A stretch of 64,000 nt of DNA, taken from Azorinus chamasolen. Lineage: Eukaryota > Mollusca > Bivalvia > Cardiida > Solecurtidae. The number at the start of each line of letters is the position of its first letter. Position 1 is the first letter of the stretch. The translations under genes were made by a program, and so were the position numbers. The DNA is taken from the NCBI GenBank assembly GCA_963576725.1, contig OY755240.1, positions 62,044,003 to 62,108,002 of the forward strand, read 5' to 3'. Below the pieces are notes generated by a model. That model was not told the DNA's origin, did not search any database, and saw only the letters and a program-made list of their open reading frames with translations. Positions 44,941 through 55,789 of the stretch are shown in pieces.

Positions 44941-45148
44941 TACAGTATAATCTTGTCTTAAGTGGCCATTCATTTATTGAACATATGTGTCTTAAAAAGC
45001 AGGTGGTTGCTTAATGCAGGGCAAAATAATGCAGAAAGCTCCTATATGAGTTTTCTGCATTACTTTTGACCTGCATTAAGCTGCCACCTGCCTTACAGAC
45101 CCATAATTAGAGCTCTTTTTGGTGGCCACTTAAGCCAATTTTACTGTA
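44941..45148. mobile_element. Fam3-type MITE, intact
   Basis: TACAGTATAATCTTGTCTTA / TAAGCCAATTTTACTGTA ends; hairpin ATGCAGAAAGCTCCTATATG. Confidence 0.8.
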
Positions 45149-45179
45149 GATCATATTGGCACCATTTTGTTAACTTTAA

Positions 45180-45285
45180 ATTAAGACTGACACAGTAGCA
45201 AATCGTAAAGACCCTGATCAAACAGCCCCTGAAGAAGCAGTTTGATCAGGGTCTGCACTATTTGCCAGTCATAAGCAGATATTCC
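45180..45285. repeat. Fam5 hairpin fragment
   Basis: GCAAATCGTAAAGACCCTGA ... TCAGGGTCTGCACTATTTGC. Confidence 0.6.
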
Positions 45286-45293
45286 TGGTTATA

Positions 45294-46483
45294 CAGTCGA
45301 GACTGCCTTAGCGACCCCCTGGTTTCAGCGACTCCCTCTCATACGCGACCGTGTTTCATCCCGCCCAACGTATTTTCTTATAATTTTGGTCTGAATTAAG
45401 CGACTCCCTGTCTTACGTGACAAGCGACCCTGATTTTGCGAACCAAACATAGGCTTCGGTCTGTATTAAACGACATTCAATTATCAGTTTCTTTTGTTTG
45501 TTTACATAGCGCGTCGGTTTTTCACACCATATTAATTAGGGAAAACCCGGGATTGTAATCACGCGTGAACTAGCTGGTTCCCGACATCCGCTCTACAGAT
45601 ACATGTACGCGAGCAGAATATTCAGGAAACCAGTCGTGTCAAACATGGCTACGTACGTCGTATACAAGATTCGCCGGAGGAGATTTCGAGCGACAAAATT
45701 GTTAAAGAACGACAAACAACTTTTAAACAAGGCAGCTAATTCGATCTGGTTTGCGATTATTACGGGCTCTTTAGTTCAGAACGGTCTTTATAAATATTAA
45801 TCAGTATGTGCATAATACATGTCTCTATCAACATTACTCGAAAGTATGCTTGGTAATCTGCACCTGGTTTATATTTATATCATTAAGTGTTTAAACCTTT
45901 CCTTCATATAAACGTGTTTTCACGCATTTGCAAACAGAGTAGACCCAGATCAGACAGCTCCTAGAGGAGCCGTCTGATCAGGGTCTACTCTGTTTGCTAG
46001 TGGAATTTGAAAGATCTGTTTCTTTTCTTTCTAAAATGGCTACAATGTTCCACCTTCCATACTTCATTATAACTATTTTATCCATGAATATTCAGCATGT
46101 ATTGAAATTTGTAATAAACATAGAACAGGGATAGGGTGAATTTAGTGCATGCACTTATATGTGTATTATATTTGTACATTGTATCGTACATGCACTAATG
46201 TTCTGGTAAGTGAATGATTTATTAATTTATTAAATTTTTAAATTAGCGTTTATTTGTGATAATAAATGTTGTATAAATGTATTAAATAATAGATACATAA
46301 TCTAATTGTATTAGACTGGATTAGTACACAGTTTTATTTTTCCCTTAAGAAGATCTCTTACATGTACATGTAGTTTCGGTATACGTCATGTATTATATCC
46401 TAGGTCTGTATTAAGAGACTCCCTGTCATATGTGACCTTTTTCATGAAGTCCCTTGGAAGGTCACATATGACAGTCTCGACTG
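45294..46483. mobile_element. Tigger/pogo-like non-autonomous element with TA duplication
   Basis: TIRs CAGTCGAGACTG / CAGTCTCGACTG flanked by TA (45292-45293, 46484-46485). Subterminal GCGACTCCCT-type repeats at the left and GAGACTCCCTGTCATATGTG at the right. A 65-residue frame (45603-45800) has no recognised domain. Holds a Fam1b copy (45891-46140). Confidence 0.75.
45891..46140. mobile_element. Fam1b MITE
   Basis: TTAAACCTTTCCTTCATATA ... ACAGGGATAGGGTGAA, core GCAAACAGAGTAGACCCAGA...GGGTCTACTCTGTTTGC. Confidence 0.8.
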
Positions 46484-46902
46484 TACCTGGTCAACACAAG
46501 CCTTCCCTATACAGATATGGCTGCCATCACAGAATAAAGGCTACTTGCACACTTGAACAGTGTAGACCAGACAAGCAGCCATCTTGGCACAATGCATCTT
46601 AAGGGTTTTCAAAGTACTTGCAACAGTATTCGGTCAATTTCTTTTCGCTTTTCCCTAATCAGACAGCACAATGTACATGTATCCACCCTGTTGTAAACTG
46701 TACATGTGCATCTTTTCCCAATAACTTCTGAATCAGATCTGTATTATTCCAGTACTCTGTTTGCAAAGCCGTCAAAAGTTGTCTATATGAGGGCAAGGAT
46801 TAAATCAAACAAATTTCGAAAATTCCTAGCTAGTGCTTGGAAAAGCTCAAAAGAAAACACTAACAATAACACTATATAAGCACAGCAAATACTAACAACA
46901 GC

Positions 46903-47110
46903 TACGGTAAAACCTCTCTATAACGACCACTAAATTCATGTTCATTAGTTGGTATTTTGGGCAGGTGGTTGCTTAAAGCAAGGTGAAAGTAAAACAGAAC
47001 GCTCCCATAGGAGCATTCTGTTTTACTGTCATCTTGTTTAAGCATCTACCTGCCTTTAACACAAAATAATTGATGTAATTAATTGGTCATTATAGAGAGG
47101 TTTTACTGTA
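46903..47110. mobile_element. Fam3-type MITE with long TIRs
   Basis: TACGGTAAAACCTCTCTATA / TATAGAGAGGTTTTACTGTA; hairpin AGAACGCTCCCATAGGAGCA. Confidence 0.85.
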
Positions 47111-47172
47111 TATAAGCAAATATATAACAGCAAATACTATAAAGTACTCTTATCATAAAAACTATCATTACC

Positions 47173-47373
47173 TTAACCCTTTGAATGCAGAAAATTTGTA
47201 AACAGTGTAGACCCAGATCAGAGGACTCCTAGAGGAGCCCTTTGATCAGGGTCTGTACTGTTTGTCATACAACACATTTTAACAATCAAAGCCTTTCATA
47301 CTAAATGGACTCTATTGTTAATTAAACAATGATAGGCCATTCCACTTGACTATTCAGCATACAAAGGATTAAC
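47173..47373. mobile_element. Fam5 MITE, intact
   Basis: TTAACCCTTTGAATGCAGAA / GCATACAAAGGATTAA ends, core AAACAGTGTAGACCCAGATC ... CTCCTAGAGGAG ... GGGTCTGTACTGTTTG, followed by CTTTCATACTAAATGGACTC. Confidence 0.8.
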
Positions 47374-47682
47374 CCATTCCCACTTATAGATGCCTTTGGA
47401 CGCCGTTGCAAACATAGTAGACCCAGATCAGACAGCTCCCATAGGAGCTGTCTGATCAGGGGCAACTCTGTTTGCGAATCATTGGAATGTTATTTCACAG
47501 ATATATTTTTACAGTTCATTCTATGGCCAACAAGAATCTCCTGGCCATGATTCATTATAAAGTTGTGTCAATGATTATTCATAAAAGGCCATGAAATCTT
47601 GAATAATGTTCAAGTGGAAGTGGTTTCAATGGGCGATTTTTACAGAGGCGTAGAAAAGCGTATTTATGGAGGAAAGGGTTAA
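47370..47682. mobile_element. Chimeric Fam1 left / Fam2 right MITE
   Basis: TTAACCCATTCCCACTTATA with core GCAAACATAGTAGACCCAGA at the left; AGTGGTTTCAATGGGCGATT ... GGAGGAAAGGGTTAA, a Fam2 end, at the right. It shares TTAA with the preceding Fam5. Confidence 0.65.
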
Positions 47683-47788
47683 TTAACTTTTCATATCGAC
47701 TGATGCATGATAAACCATATATATGATCACGAAATCTGTATTTACTTCGTGATATGATATACATGTATATTATTAAAACAAGATTCAA

Positions 47789-48039
47789 TTAACCCTTTAC
47801 TCCATAAATACGCCTTACTATGCCTTTACAAACAGAGTATACCCAGATCAGATGGCTTCCATAGGAGCCGTCTGATCAGGGTCTGCCCTGTTTGCTAATG
47901 ACATGATACAAATCTGATTCTACAGTTTTTGTCAATGCAGAAAAATTGCCATGAAACTTTTATATTATAAGAAAATCAGCTAATTAATATTCATGATGTC
48001 ATTATGTCTCACATGAAAATTCATGGAGTAAAGGGTTAA
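47789..48039. mobile_element. Fam1 MITE, complete
   Basis: TTAACCCTTTACTCCATAAA / CATGGAGTAAAGGGTTAA, core AAACAGAGTATACCCAGATC...GGGTCTGCCCTGTTTGC. Confidence 0.85.
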
Positions 48040-48289
48040 AAATGAAATAAAACAGAAAATAATAAGAAATAAGTGGGAAAATATGGATTACTTCGTCTTG
48101 AAATATTTCACTAACATTTAAACACTGTTCATTTACATTCATCCATGATAAAAGTATATAAATTATTAAAACATCAGATAATCTAAAAAAGGAACTGAAG
48201 CATATAAAGGATACCTCTAAAATGTAAAGTGCTTAAAATAGTTCATGTATTATGCTAAAAAAACATAAAACGGAAGGTGACCTACTTAA
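48040..48289 (+). other. A-rich DNA, nothing recognised
   Basis: Low-complexity AT-rich sequence between MITEs. Confidence 0.4.
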
Positions 48290-48600
48290 CAGGGTCTGCT
48301 CAGCTAATAAATATTCTTGATGTCATTATTTCTTACATAAATATTCAACAGGCAAAGGTTTAACCCTTTCCCCCCATTGAATATTCAGGTAAGAAATAAT
48401 GACAAAATGAGCATGATGAGTCAAACTATTTTAATTAAAGCATTGTTAACAAAGGAATTTTTGACTGCCACAAAAGGTTTAGATAATTCCATACACAAAC
48501 AGAGCAGACACTGATCAGATGGCTCCTACAGGAGCTGTCTGATCTGGGTCTATTCTGTTTGCAAATGCATGAAAATGTATTTATATGAAAGAAATGCGAT
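48290..48600. mobile_element. Fam1 right fragment followed by a Fam1b MITE
   Basis: CAGCTAATAAATATTCTTGA ... GGCAAAGGTTTAA ends at 48363. TTAACCCTTTCCCCCCATTG with core AAACAGAGCAGACACTGATC starts at 48360. Confidence 0.7.
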
Positions 48601-48711
48601 CAGAATATCAACCACTTTGAATCCTGATGAGATGCCACATTACATATTGTCTCATCTGGATCCAAACTGGTTGAAAATATAATCACAAAAATTGAGCCCA
48701 GTTATGAATGG

Positions 48712-48961
48712 GTTTACCCTTTATTCCATGAATATTCATGTAGGGAACAATGACGTCATGAAAATTAATAAGATTATTTTTTATAATGGCATATGAACAC
48801 AGGACATTTTGGCTCAGGCAGAAGCTGTAGAATCAGATCTATATTAAATCATAAGCAAACAGAGCAGACCCTGATCAGACCGCTCCTATAGGAGCAGTCT
48901 GATCTGGGTCTACTCTGTTTGCAGATGCGCAAAAATGTGCTTACATAAGGCAAAGGGTTAA
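48712..48961. mobile_element. Fam1 MITE
   Basis: TTTACCCTTTATTCCATGAA ... AGGCAAAGGGTTAA, core GCAAACAGAGCAGACCCTGA. Confidence 0.85.
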
Positions 48962-49204
48962 CCCTTTATTCCATGAATATTTATGAAACCAATGACATCA
49001 TGAATATTGATTAGATTAATTTTTGAAATGGTATGTTATCAAATGAATTTTTTTGCCAAAACGGAATTTGTTGAATCAGATCTTTATCATTCCATCAGCA
49101 AACAGAGCAGACCCTGATCAGACAGCTCCAAAAGGAGCTGTCTTATCTGGGTCTACTCTGTTTGCAAAGGCGTAGAAAGACATATTTATGGAGTAAAGGG
49201 TTAA
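48958..49204. mobile_element. Fam1 MITE sharing TTAA with the preceding copy
   Basis: TTAACCCTTTATTCCATGAA ... ATGGAGTAAAGGGTTAA, core GCAAACAGAGCAGACCCTGA around CAGCTCCAAAAGGAGCTG. Confidence 0.85.
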
Positions 49205-49369
49205 TAGTTTCAAAGCTGCATCTAGAAACTCATATATTTTTTCATTGTACATCTGAGACTGAAGTAAGTTAAAACAACATACAGAACAACAAGAAAAATA
49301 TTGAAGCAAGACCATACATGATACATAAAAAAAGTTATGTGACAAAACAGAAAACATATACATGTATGT

Positions 49370-49615
49370 TTAAGCCCTAACCTGATGAATATTCATGTAA
49401 GAAAAAATGACATTATGAATATTAATTAGATGAAAATCTACAGACATATCATCACAGTATTTCAGGCCATGGCAGACACTGTAGCATGAGATCTATATTA
49501 TTCTAAAAGCAAACTGAGCAGACCCTGATCAGACGGTTCTTACAGGAACCATCTGATCTGGATATACACAATTTGCAAAGGTGTCAAAAAGTTTCTCTAT
49601 CAGGTAAAGGGTTAA
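49370..49615. mobile_element. Fam1 MITE
   Basis: TTAAGCCCTAACCTGATGAA ... CAGGTAAAGGGTTAA, core GCAAACTGAGCAGACCCTGA. Confidence 0.8.
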
Positions 49616-49799
49616 GCAAAATTAACTAGAATTATCACTAAATGTGGTGAATACTTAGTCAGAACATTAACAAATAGCTATTCACTTTATTCCTTATGTA
49701 TTCGTTTCAGATGAGAGTCAACACTATATCAGAAACTGCTCATTTAAACTTTATCCTCCTGAAAAGATTGTCATCTGCATCAATCTCCTTTGATGCATC

Positions 49800-50045
49800 T
49801 TAACCATTTTCTCCATGAATATTCATGTAAGATATAATGACATCATGAATATTAGATTAATTTGCTATAAAAGCACAGGGACACAGGAGTTTTTGGCAGT
49901 GGCGGAAACTGTAGAATCATATCTATATTTTATCAGAAGCAAACAGAGCAGACCCGGATCAGACGGCTCCTATAGGAGCTGCCTGATCTGGGTCTACTCT
50001 GTTTGCAAAGGCATAGAATAGTGCATTTATCGAGTAAAGGGTTAA
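49800..50045. mobile_element. Fam1 MITE
   Basis: TTAACCATTTTCTCCATGAA ... CGAGTAAAGGGTTAA, core GCAAACAGAGCAGACCCGGA. Confidence 0.85.
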
Positions 50046-50191
50046 ACACAACCAAGTTTTTGTGATATCCTCACAGAAATTATTGGCAAAGCTGCAAACA
50101 ACTTGGATCCTAATGAACTACTTGGTTCAATGGTACTGCTCAATGTATCATCTGGATCTCGGCTGCTTGCAAAATATCAGTTAGGTCACAA

Positions 50192-50450
50192 TTAACCTTT
50201 TACTCCATTAATATTCATGTGGGAAATAATGACATCATGAATATTTATTGGCTGATTTTTTATAATGGCATATATGTAAACAGGATTTTTTGTATGTTTG
50301 GTATTAGTAGAAACTGTAGAGTCATATCTATATTATTTCATAAGCAAACAGAGCAGACCCTGATCAGATGGCTCCTACAGGAGGCATCTGATCTGGGTCT
50401 ACTGTGTTTGCAAAGGTTTTGAAAGGTGTATTTATGGGGTAAAGGGTTAA
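50192..50450. mobile_element. Fam1 MITE
   Basis: TTAACCTTTTACTCCATTAA ... GGGGTAAAGGGTTAA, core GCAAACAGAGCAGACCCTGA. About 200 nt beyond the POLD4 stop. Confidence 0.85.
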
Positions 50451-50657
50451 CAGGAGACCTGTTACAAAATTTTAACCCTGAAGTCTTCATTTCCTGGTTC
50501 CTAGCTAAGAAACGTTTGTTTCACAGCTGAGAATTGTTTGTTTCCACAGTAGACACAGTAAATCTGCTGACTCATCAAAATATGCTTACACTGTATTCTG
50601 ACTGTTCTTCTCCTTCAATGTGGCTGTCCTCTTAAAATGGTGACCAACACGGGTTGT

Positions 50658-50688
50658 TCAAATGATGTCCTTGTAGTCATTCCAAACA
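50658..50688 (-). CDS. POLD4: POLD4 exon 4 (stop codon)
   Basis: 31 nt, acceptor TTTCAG, encoding CVWNDYKDII and TGA. This matches the vertebrate tail in length and aromatic positions. Confidence 0.88.
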
Positions 50689-53600
50689 CTGAAACATAAA
50701 TTTATAAGCTATAAATGCAGTATAAAAAATAACTTTTTGACCTTGCAAACAGTGAAGAACCAGGCCAGCAGCTGTGAATAACCCTTTACCTGATAAAGAC
50801 ACCTTTCACAACTTTGCAGTTCTTGTAGGAGCCTTCTGATCGGGTCTGTTCTGTATGTATAAATGAGGAGCTTTCTGCATGACTTTCGCTGTGCATTAAG
50901 CTGCCACCTGTCTCCAAGACCAATATTTATACTAAATTAAATGTCTGGTGTAGTGGGGTTTTACTGTATTAAAATCTGAAAAGACCAATAAGCATTTGAA
51001 TGCATTAGAAGAACTAAAAAATAACTATGAGGAATGTAACAAAAAACAATTTTGCACTGCAATGGTGCTCATACAGGTAACAGTAAACTCACCACTTTGT
51101 ATATTTCTCATCGTTTGAATTATCTAGCACCACCTGTCTGACTTCAGGGGATGGGTTGAGGCCATGTTTCTCTGCTCTCTCCCACCTCTCAAGCCTCGTA
51201 ATACCTGTCATATAATTATATACATGCATAAAAAAAAATATATGCACCTAATGTCAAATAAAACATTCTGATTGAAGTACATGTAACATAATACTATTTG
51301 ACTTGTAAATGATAAAGCAATTTGATTTGATTTGTAAATATGAAGAAATATATGATTTGACTTCTAAATAATGAAGTACCACAATGCGGTTTGACTTGTA
51401 ATAATAAAATGATACAATGCAATTTGACATGTGAATAATGAAGTAACATAATATGATTCAACTTTTGAATATAAAGTAATATATACATGTAATGTGATTT
51501 GACTAGTAAATAATAAAGCAACATTAAGTGGGAGTACCTTTGTTTTCAACTTCAACATGCAAAGTAATTATCTTTTAACCTTTGCCTCATATAAATGTGT
51601 TTTCACGCATTTACAAATAGAGTCATCTGATCAGGGTCTGCTCTGTTTGCTAATGGAATTTGAAAGATCTGTTTCTTTACTTTCTCATATGTGCCTCATA
51701 TAAATGTGTTTCCACGCATTTGCAAACAGAGTAGACCCAGATAAGATGACTCCTACAGGAGCCATCTGATCTGGGTCTGCTCTGTTTGCTAATGGAATTT
51801 GAAAGATCTGTTTCTTTACTTTCTAAAATGGCTGCAATGTTCCACCTTCCATATTTCATTATAACTATTTGTCCATGAATATTAAGTAGGTATTGACATT
51901 TTGAATAAACATAGAACAGGGAAGGGTTAAAGAAACATTATCTCCCTTTGACACTTTGCATGCTAAGTAATTATCATATACATGTATGCAAAACTTGTTG
52001 TCTGCTACAAACCTCTAAACTAGATTTTCTCCATCGTTTTTCAAAACACTTACAAATACCGGAATGTCAAATAGTATGTCAAACTGCATAGATCATTATG
52101 AATTTGCCGCTAGCATGCCAAGTGTTAAACAGTCTCACTGTTACACAAGTATATGAAGACTTTTATGCTATTGCAGAGGTCAAGATAAGATGTATAAATT
52201 AAAACAGTTTAAAAAATAACGTCTTTATTTCTCCATCAAACCCTATGCTGTGGCCACTCTTTAGAATCTCGTGACCTTTTTAGTATTTGAGTATGTGCCT
52301 TTATCTGTAGCTCTGTATTGAATGTGTGAAAAAAACAGACTGATTCCAAACATGTCAGCCTAAAGCCTTACCTATGCAAGGGCCATACTCCCAGTTCAAA
52401 TCAAACTGCCTCAACAGGTCTAGGTGTTTTTCTTCAGAAGTTGAACTTGTCGATGGCTTAACATCTGAGAGAGAGAGAGAGAAAAAAATGAAATTAAAGA
52501 ATCCATTGAAACTTTTAACCTTTAGCATGTAAACACTTTCTTTCATACAAATGTTTCTTCTCTAAATACACTTTAAAACAGAGCAAACCCAGATCAGACA
52601 GCTCCTATCTATAGATACTGCCAAACTCCGCTTTCGTATTAATGGCAGGTGCTCCTGGATCAGAGTATGCACTGTTTGCTTGTGATATAATACAGATCTT
52701 ACGTCTCACCTTTTAACATGTTAAAACTATTTTTCTGTTACCTTCACCTTTTTCACTTTATTCTGTGTTTGCTCTTTTGGGCGTGGGGTGGGGGGTGTAA
52801 AAGTCGTCCGGATCGCGCAGACCAGAAAAAGTCGTCCGGATTCACGAGGACCAGAAAAATAAGTGTTAAAAGGGGGATTGATGTGTTAAAATTATGGTAT
52901 CATCATTTGAAACCTATTTCCTATCATTTGCAGCAACAAAATGGCTTAAATACCAATTATGATGACTTTACAGCACCCAGTTCCATCCATCATCCGGACT
53001 TCCACGGAGCAGAAAAATGGGTGTAAGTGGGGTTTATTGTGTTAAAAGTATGGTTTAATCAAGAACGATATCAGCTAAGATATGATTGATCCAATTGATC
53101 ATTAATGAACCTCTTCAACCATTTCCCTCATATATAAATGTGTTTTCATGCATCTGCAGACAAAGTAGACGGCTCCTATATCCAAACCAAAACAAAATCT
53201 CGACTATGATTAGCACAATCATTAGTGCAAAAAATGATCTACGATAAATCTGGGTTAACATAGCAGAGCCTGTTCCGGCATCTCATACCTGAGCTGCTGA
53301 ATCTGGGTCTACTCAGTATGCAAAGGCATTAAACAAATCTGTATATGTAACTAAGAAAGGGTTAATAACCACTCGTATGATTTATTGCAAACAATCACAT
53401 CAGTTTCTCTTTTTAAATACAAATTGTCATTTCGATTGGGTCCCTGCATATCATTAAGAACCGTAAGTAAATTGCACGACACATAAATTCTCACGATTTA
53501 CCGGTAGCGCGGACTTAGGTTGGTGTAACTATAAGCATCGTACTTAAACAAATGCAAGGGATTTACATCATATTTTTGCTGTAAATGATAGGGAAAAGGT

Positions 53601-55294
53601 TTTTAACTATCATTACATACTTTTAACACATAAAAAAACCCTCTTACACTCATTTTTCTGGTTCGCGCCAGCATGCCCATTCACGTACTGCAGTACGTAT
53701 TTCACGTATAAAATGCATGCTGCATGTACAGTTCTTTAGTCCCATACGTGAATTGCACATACAAAAACAATGTGTCCATTCACATACAGAATTGATAGAT
53801 CTAATTTCAAAGATTGTCTTAAAAAAATAAAAGAAATGCATCGGAATAGTGTTTGAAAACAACAGTGTTCTATCTTAAAAGACATTTCAAGCCGTCTCGT
53901 GAAAAATGTCAAGAATGATAATTATGATATTTGCACTTCCGAGCAGGTATAAAACATAAATGCGGAAGACCGCACCGCACACAGTACTCGCAATTTATAC
54001 TACCCATGTTGGAATTTGTTTATTTCCTTTACATGGAAAATCACGTCTACAAAATTATGTCGCTAGCCTATACAGTCAAATTCTCTCAAGTTTGGGAAAA
54101 AATATAAAATAGCAGCTCAATCTTTGATACTGCCAATACCCTGTTCCAAATAGGAATTTGAAAAAAGTATTATGGTGGACTGAACTTTTGCTGTTTAATC
54201 ATGGTATTGTAACTTTACATTAATTGTTCATGAATGAGGTGTCACATCATACATTCAATCGTGTAATTAAATTTTCATGATATGATCCGATTTATCTGGT
54301 TTTATGAAGCTATTTTATAATGAATATTTGTTTAAACAAAATGAGTGATGCCCTTTTACACAAGAGCAAAGTAGGTCAAGGTTGCAGAACTAATTGCTGG
54401 ATTTATTCAGATTTTAACATAAAATAAAATTTTATTGTGTACTGTGTACCCCCTTTAAAAATTTCTCTGTACCCTCTACTAATGACTCCCGGGCATTATG
54501 AGACCAGGGGGTACATGAACATTTTGGTACCCCCTGAATGAAAATCCAGTGGGCATGCTGCCGCGTGAGTCCGGAAGATTTTTCCGTGGTCTGTGCGGAC
54601 TTTGGTAAAACACGTTGTAATAACAAATCTAGGTATTTACCCCATTATTTTTGCTGTAAATGATAAAAAAGAGGTTTTAAAGTACTATACCATACCTTTA
54701 ACACATAAAAACTCCCTCTTAAACCCATTTCTCTGGTCCGCGCGAGTCCTGACGACTTTTTCACGGTTGGCGCGGTCTGGACGACCTTTACACCCACCAA
54801 TTCTTTTTACTGTATACTCACATTTTGGCGTGCATACCTCATGTCAGTAACCATAGAAAGAGGAGTTGACATTAAAAAGCAGATAGATAGAAAGATCTGA
54901 TTTTACGGATTCTGCCATGGTAAAATTCTCTTTTAGACAATGATTATGCCATTATGAAAATTCACCTGGTATATTCATGATGCCATTATATTCCTTGGAA
55001 TAAAGGGTCAATACCACGTTTGCACGATAACTGCTCGTAGACCGACCCTACGGCGACCCCGTGTAACTGGTTGTGACTGAATTTATCCGATAAGTCCGAT
55101 GCGAATGAACATGATGTATCCAGCCAAAGACCTATGATGTGTTATCATAGGTCTTTGATCCAGCTGACTTCAATCGCCGCAAACAGAAAGCTTTTGAACG
55201 AATTCTCACCTGTCTTTTGAGTTAACGCTGATGAGTCTCTCGGGTTCTTTGTTTTCTTGAAAGTCTGGGTTATAGGCTGATCTTTCTTCGGCAT
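50658..55294 (-). CDS. POLD4: DNA polymerase delta subunit 4 (p12), complete, 4 exons
   Basis: POLD4/p12 is the smallest subunit of replicative DNA polymerase delta; it stabilises the complex and contacts PCNA. The CDS is complement(join(50658..50688, 51093..51204, 52372..52464, 55210..55294)): 321 nt, 106 residues plus TGA, against 107 in human. The start MPKKDQPITQTFKK corresponds to the human N-terminal PCNA-contact segment (ITQTF against ITDSY). Residues 29-43 are a variable Ser/Thr/Glu linker. Residues 43-60 (LDLLRQFDLNWEYGPCIG) and GITRLERWERAEKHGLNPSP are the conserved p12 core. The end is CVWNDYKDII against human CSLWHLYPL. All junctions are GT-AG with matching phases, and the ATG has A at -3. 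It is divergently paired with the TRMT1L gene. Intron 1 (2.7 kb) holds a 2-kb inverted-repeat element. Confidence 0.96.
50778..50970. mobile_element. Chimeric Fam1/Fam3 remnant
   Basis: AACCCTTTACCTGATAAAGA and a worn Fam1 core at the left; GAGGAGCTTTCTGCATGACT ... GTGGGGTTTTACTGTA, a Fam3 right half, after 50866. Confidence 0.6.
51093..51204 (-). CDS. POLD4: POLD4 exon 3
   Basis: 112 nt, phase 1 to 2, from GACAG to GTG|GTGAG. It encodes GITRLERWERAEKHGLNPSP and EVRQVVLDNSNDEKYTK, collinear with human GITRLQRWCRAKQMGLEPPP. Confidence 0.97.
51285..51525 (+). repeat. ~45-bp degenerate minisatellite in POLD4 intron 2
   Basis: About five units of GATTTGACTTGTAAATAATG followed by AAGTAACA-type text. 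Confidence 0.7.
51574..51930. mobile_element. Fam1b MITE with internal partial duplication
   Basis: TTAACCTTTGCCTCATATAA ... ACAGGGAAGGGTTAA; the left third is duplicated (restart at ~51690, TGCCTCATATAAATGTGTTT). The first copy has lost one core arm. Confidence 0.75.
52176..52315. mobile_element. Partial Fam4 element
   Basis: ATTTCTCCATCAAACCCTAT and GGCCACTCTTTAGAATCTCG; the second arm is deleted. Confidence 0.6.
52372..52464 (-). CDS. POLD4: POLD4 exon 2
   Basis: 93 nt, phase 1 to 1; the acceptor follows a CT-rich tract ending in CAG and the donor is ATAG|GTAAGG. It carries the signature LDLLRQFDLNWEYGPCI. Confidence 0.97.
52545..52720. repeat. Fam1 remnant
   Basis: AACAGAGCAAACCCAGATCA and CAGAGTATGCACTGTTTGCT around disrupted sequence, 80 nt upstream of the POLD4 exon 2 acceptor. 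Confidence 0.5.
52787..54798. mobile_element. 2-kb element with repeated inverted subterminal motifs
   Basis: Outer ends GGGGTGTAAAAGTCGTCCGG-type and GGTCTGGACGACCTTTACAC. Several internal copies of the GACCAGAAAAATNAGTGTTA / CTCATTTTTCTGGTTCGCGC motif lie in both orientations. Fills most of POLD4 intron 1; no transposase. Holds a worn Fam1b copy (53119-53365). Confidence 0.6.
54895..55012. mobile_element. Fam1 right fragment
   Basis: AGATCTGATTTTACGGATTC ... GGAATAAAGGGTCAA. Confidence 0.55.
55125..55157. repeat. Small perfect hairpin near POLD4 exon 1
   Basis: 14-bp arms CAAAGACCTATGAT / ATCATAGGTCTTTG with a 5-nt loop, 52 nt inside intron 1 (54 nt from exon 1). Confidence 0.75.
55210..55294 (-). 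CDS. POLD4: POLD4 exon 1 (start codon)
   Basis: 85 nt, ATG to phase 1, donor ACAG|GTGAG. It encodes MPKKDQPITQTFKKTKNPRD and SSALTQKT, with the non-canonical PIP-like ITQTF. Confidence 0.92.
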
Positions 55295-55670
55295 TGTTAC
55301 TTGTTAGTCTGTCAGTGTTGTTGATTTTTGCTGACACAAACGCTTGTTTGTTTGTATCCGTTTTACTGGTACCCAGTGTTCATGTACATGAAATAATTAA
55401 AGTGAAAGTAAAGCTGAAAACCAAACAGTTAAGTGTAAAAGAAAGATCAAGATCATAAACTTTAACGAACAAATAAAAAAATAATTCAAAATATCACCAT
55501 AATTTAATTGTTTTAATTCCTTCTTTTATATATTTTAATCTTCTAAGCTAAATAAATAATATTTTTGTACACAATTCTGATAATGTTTTTCATGAACATT
55601 GCTAATTTACCGTTAAAAATGGATGCTAAATCCGACAGTTATCTCCCTTAATTTTTTCCACGCTACCAGC
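55295..55670. promoter_or_regulatory. Putative bidirectional promoter between POLD4 and TRMT1L
   Basis: 376 bp separate the two divergent start codons. The interval is AT-rich, has no recognised MITE and no obvious TATA box at a fixed distance. Promoter function is inferred from the head-to-head layout only. Confidence 0.5.
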
Positions 55671-55789
55671 ATGGATCAAACTGAAAGTAGACAAAACGTG
55701 GAAGAAAACGGCGTTTCATTTGTATTGCCGGTGGAAAAGAAGCGCACAGAATTGCTTAAATTTTACAATCCGAAACATAAACTTATACG
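55671..55789 (+). CDS. TRMT1L: TRMT1L-like exon 1
   Basis: 119 nt, ATG to phase 2, donor TACG|GTATAA. It encodes MDQTESRQNVEENGVSFVLP and VEKKRTELLKFYNPKHKLIR. The open frame reads on past the donor to 55805, but only splicing here restores the family motif. Confidence 0.85.
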
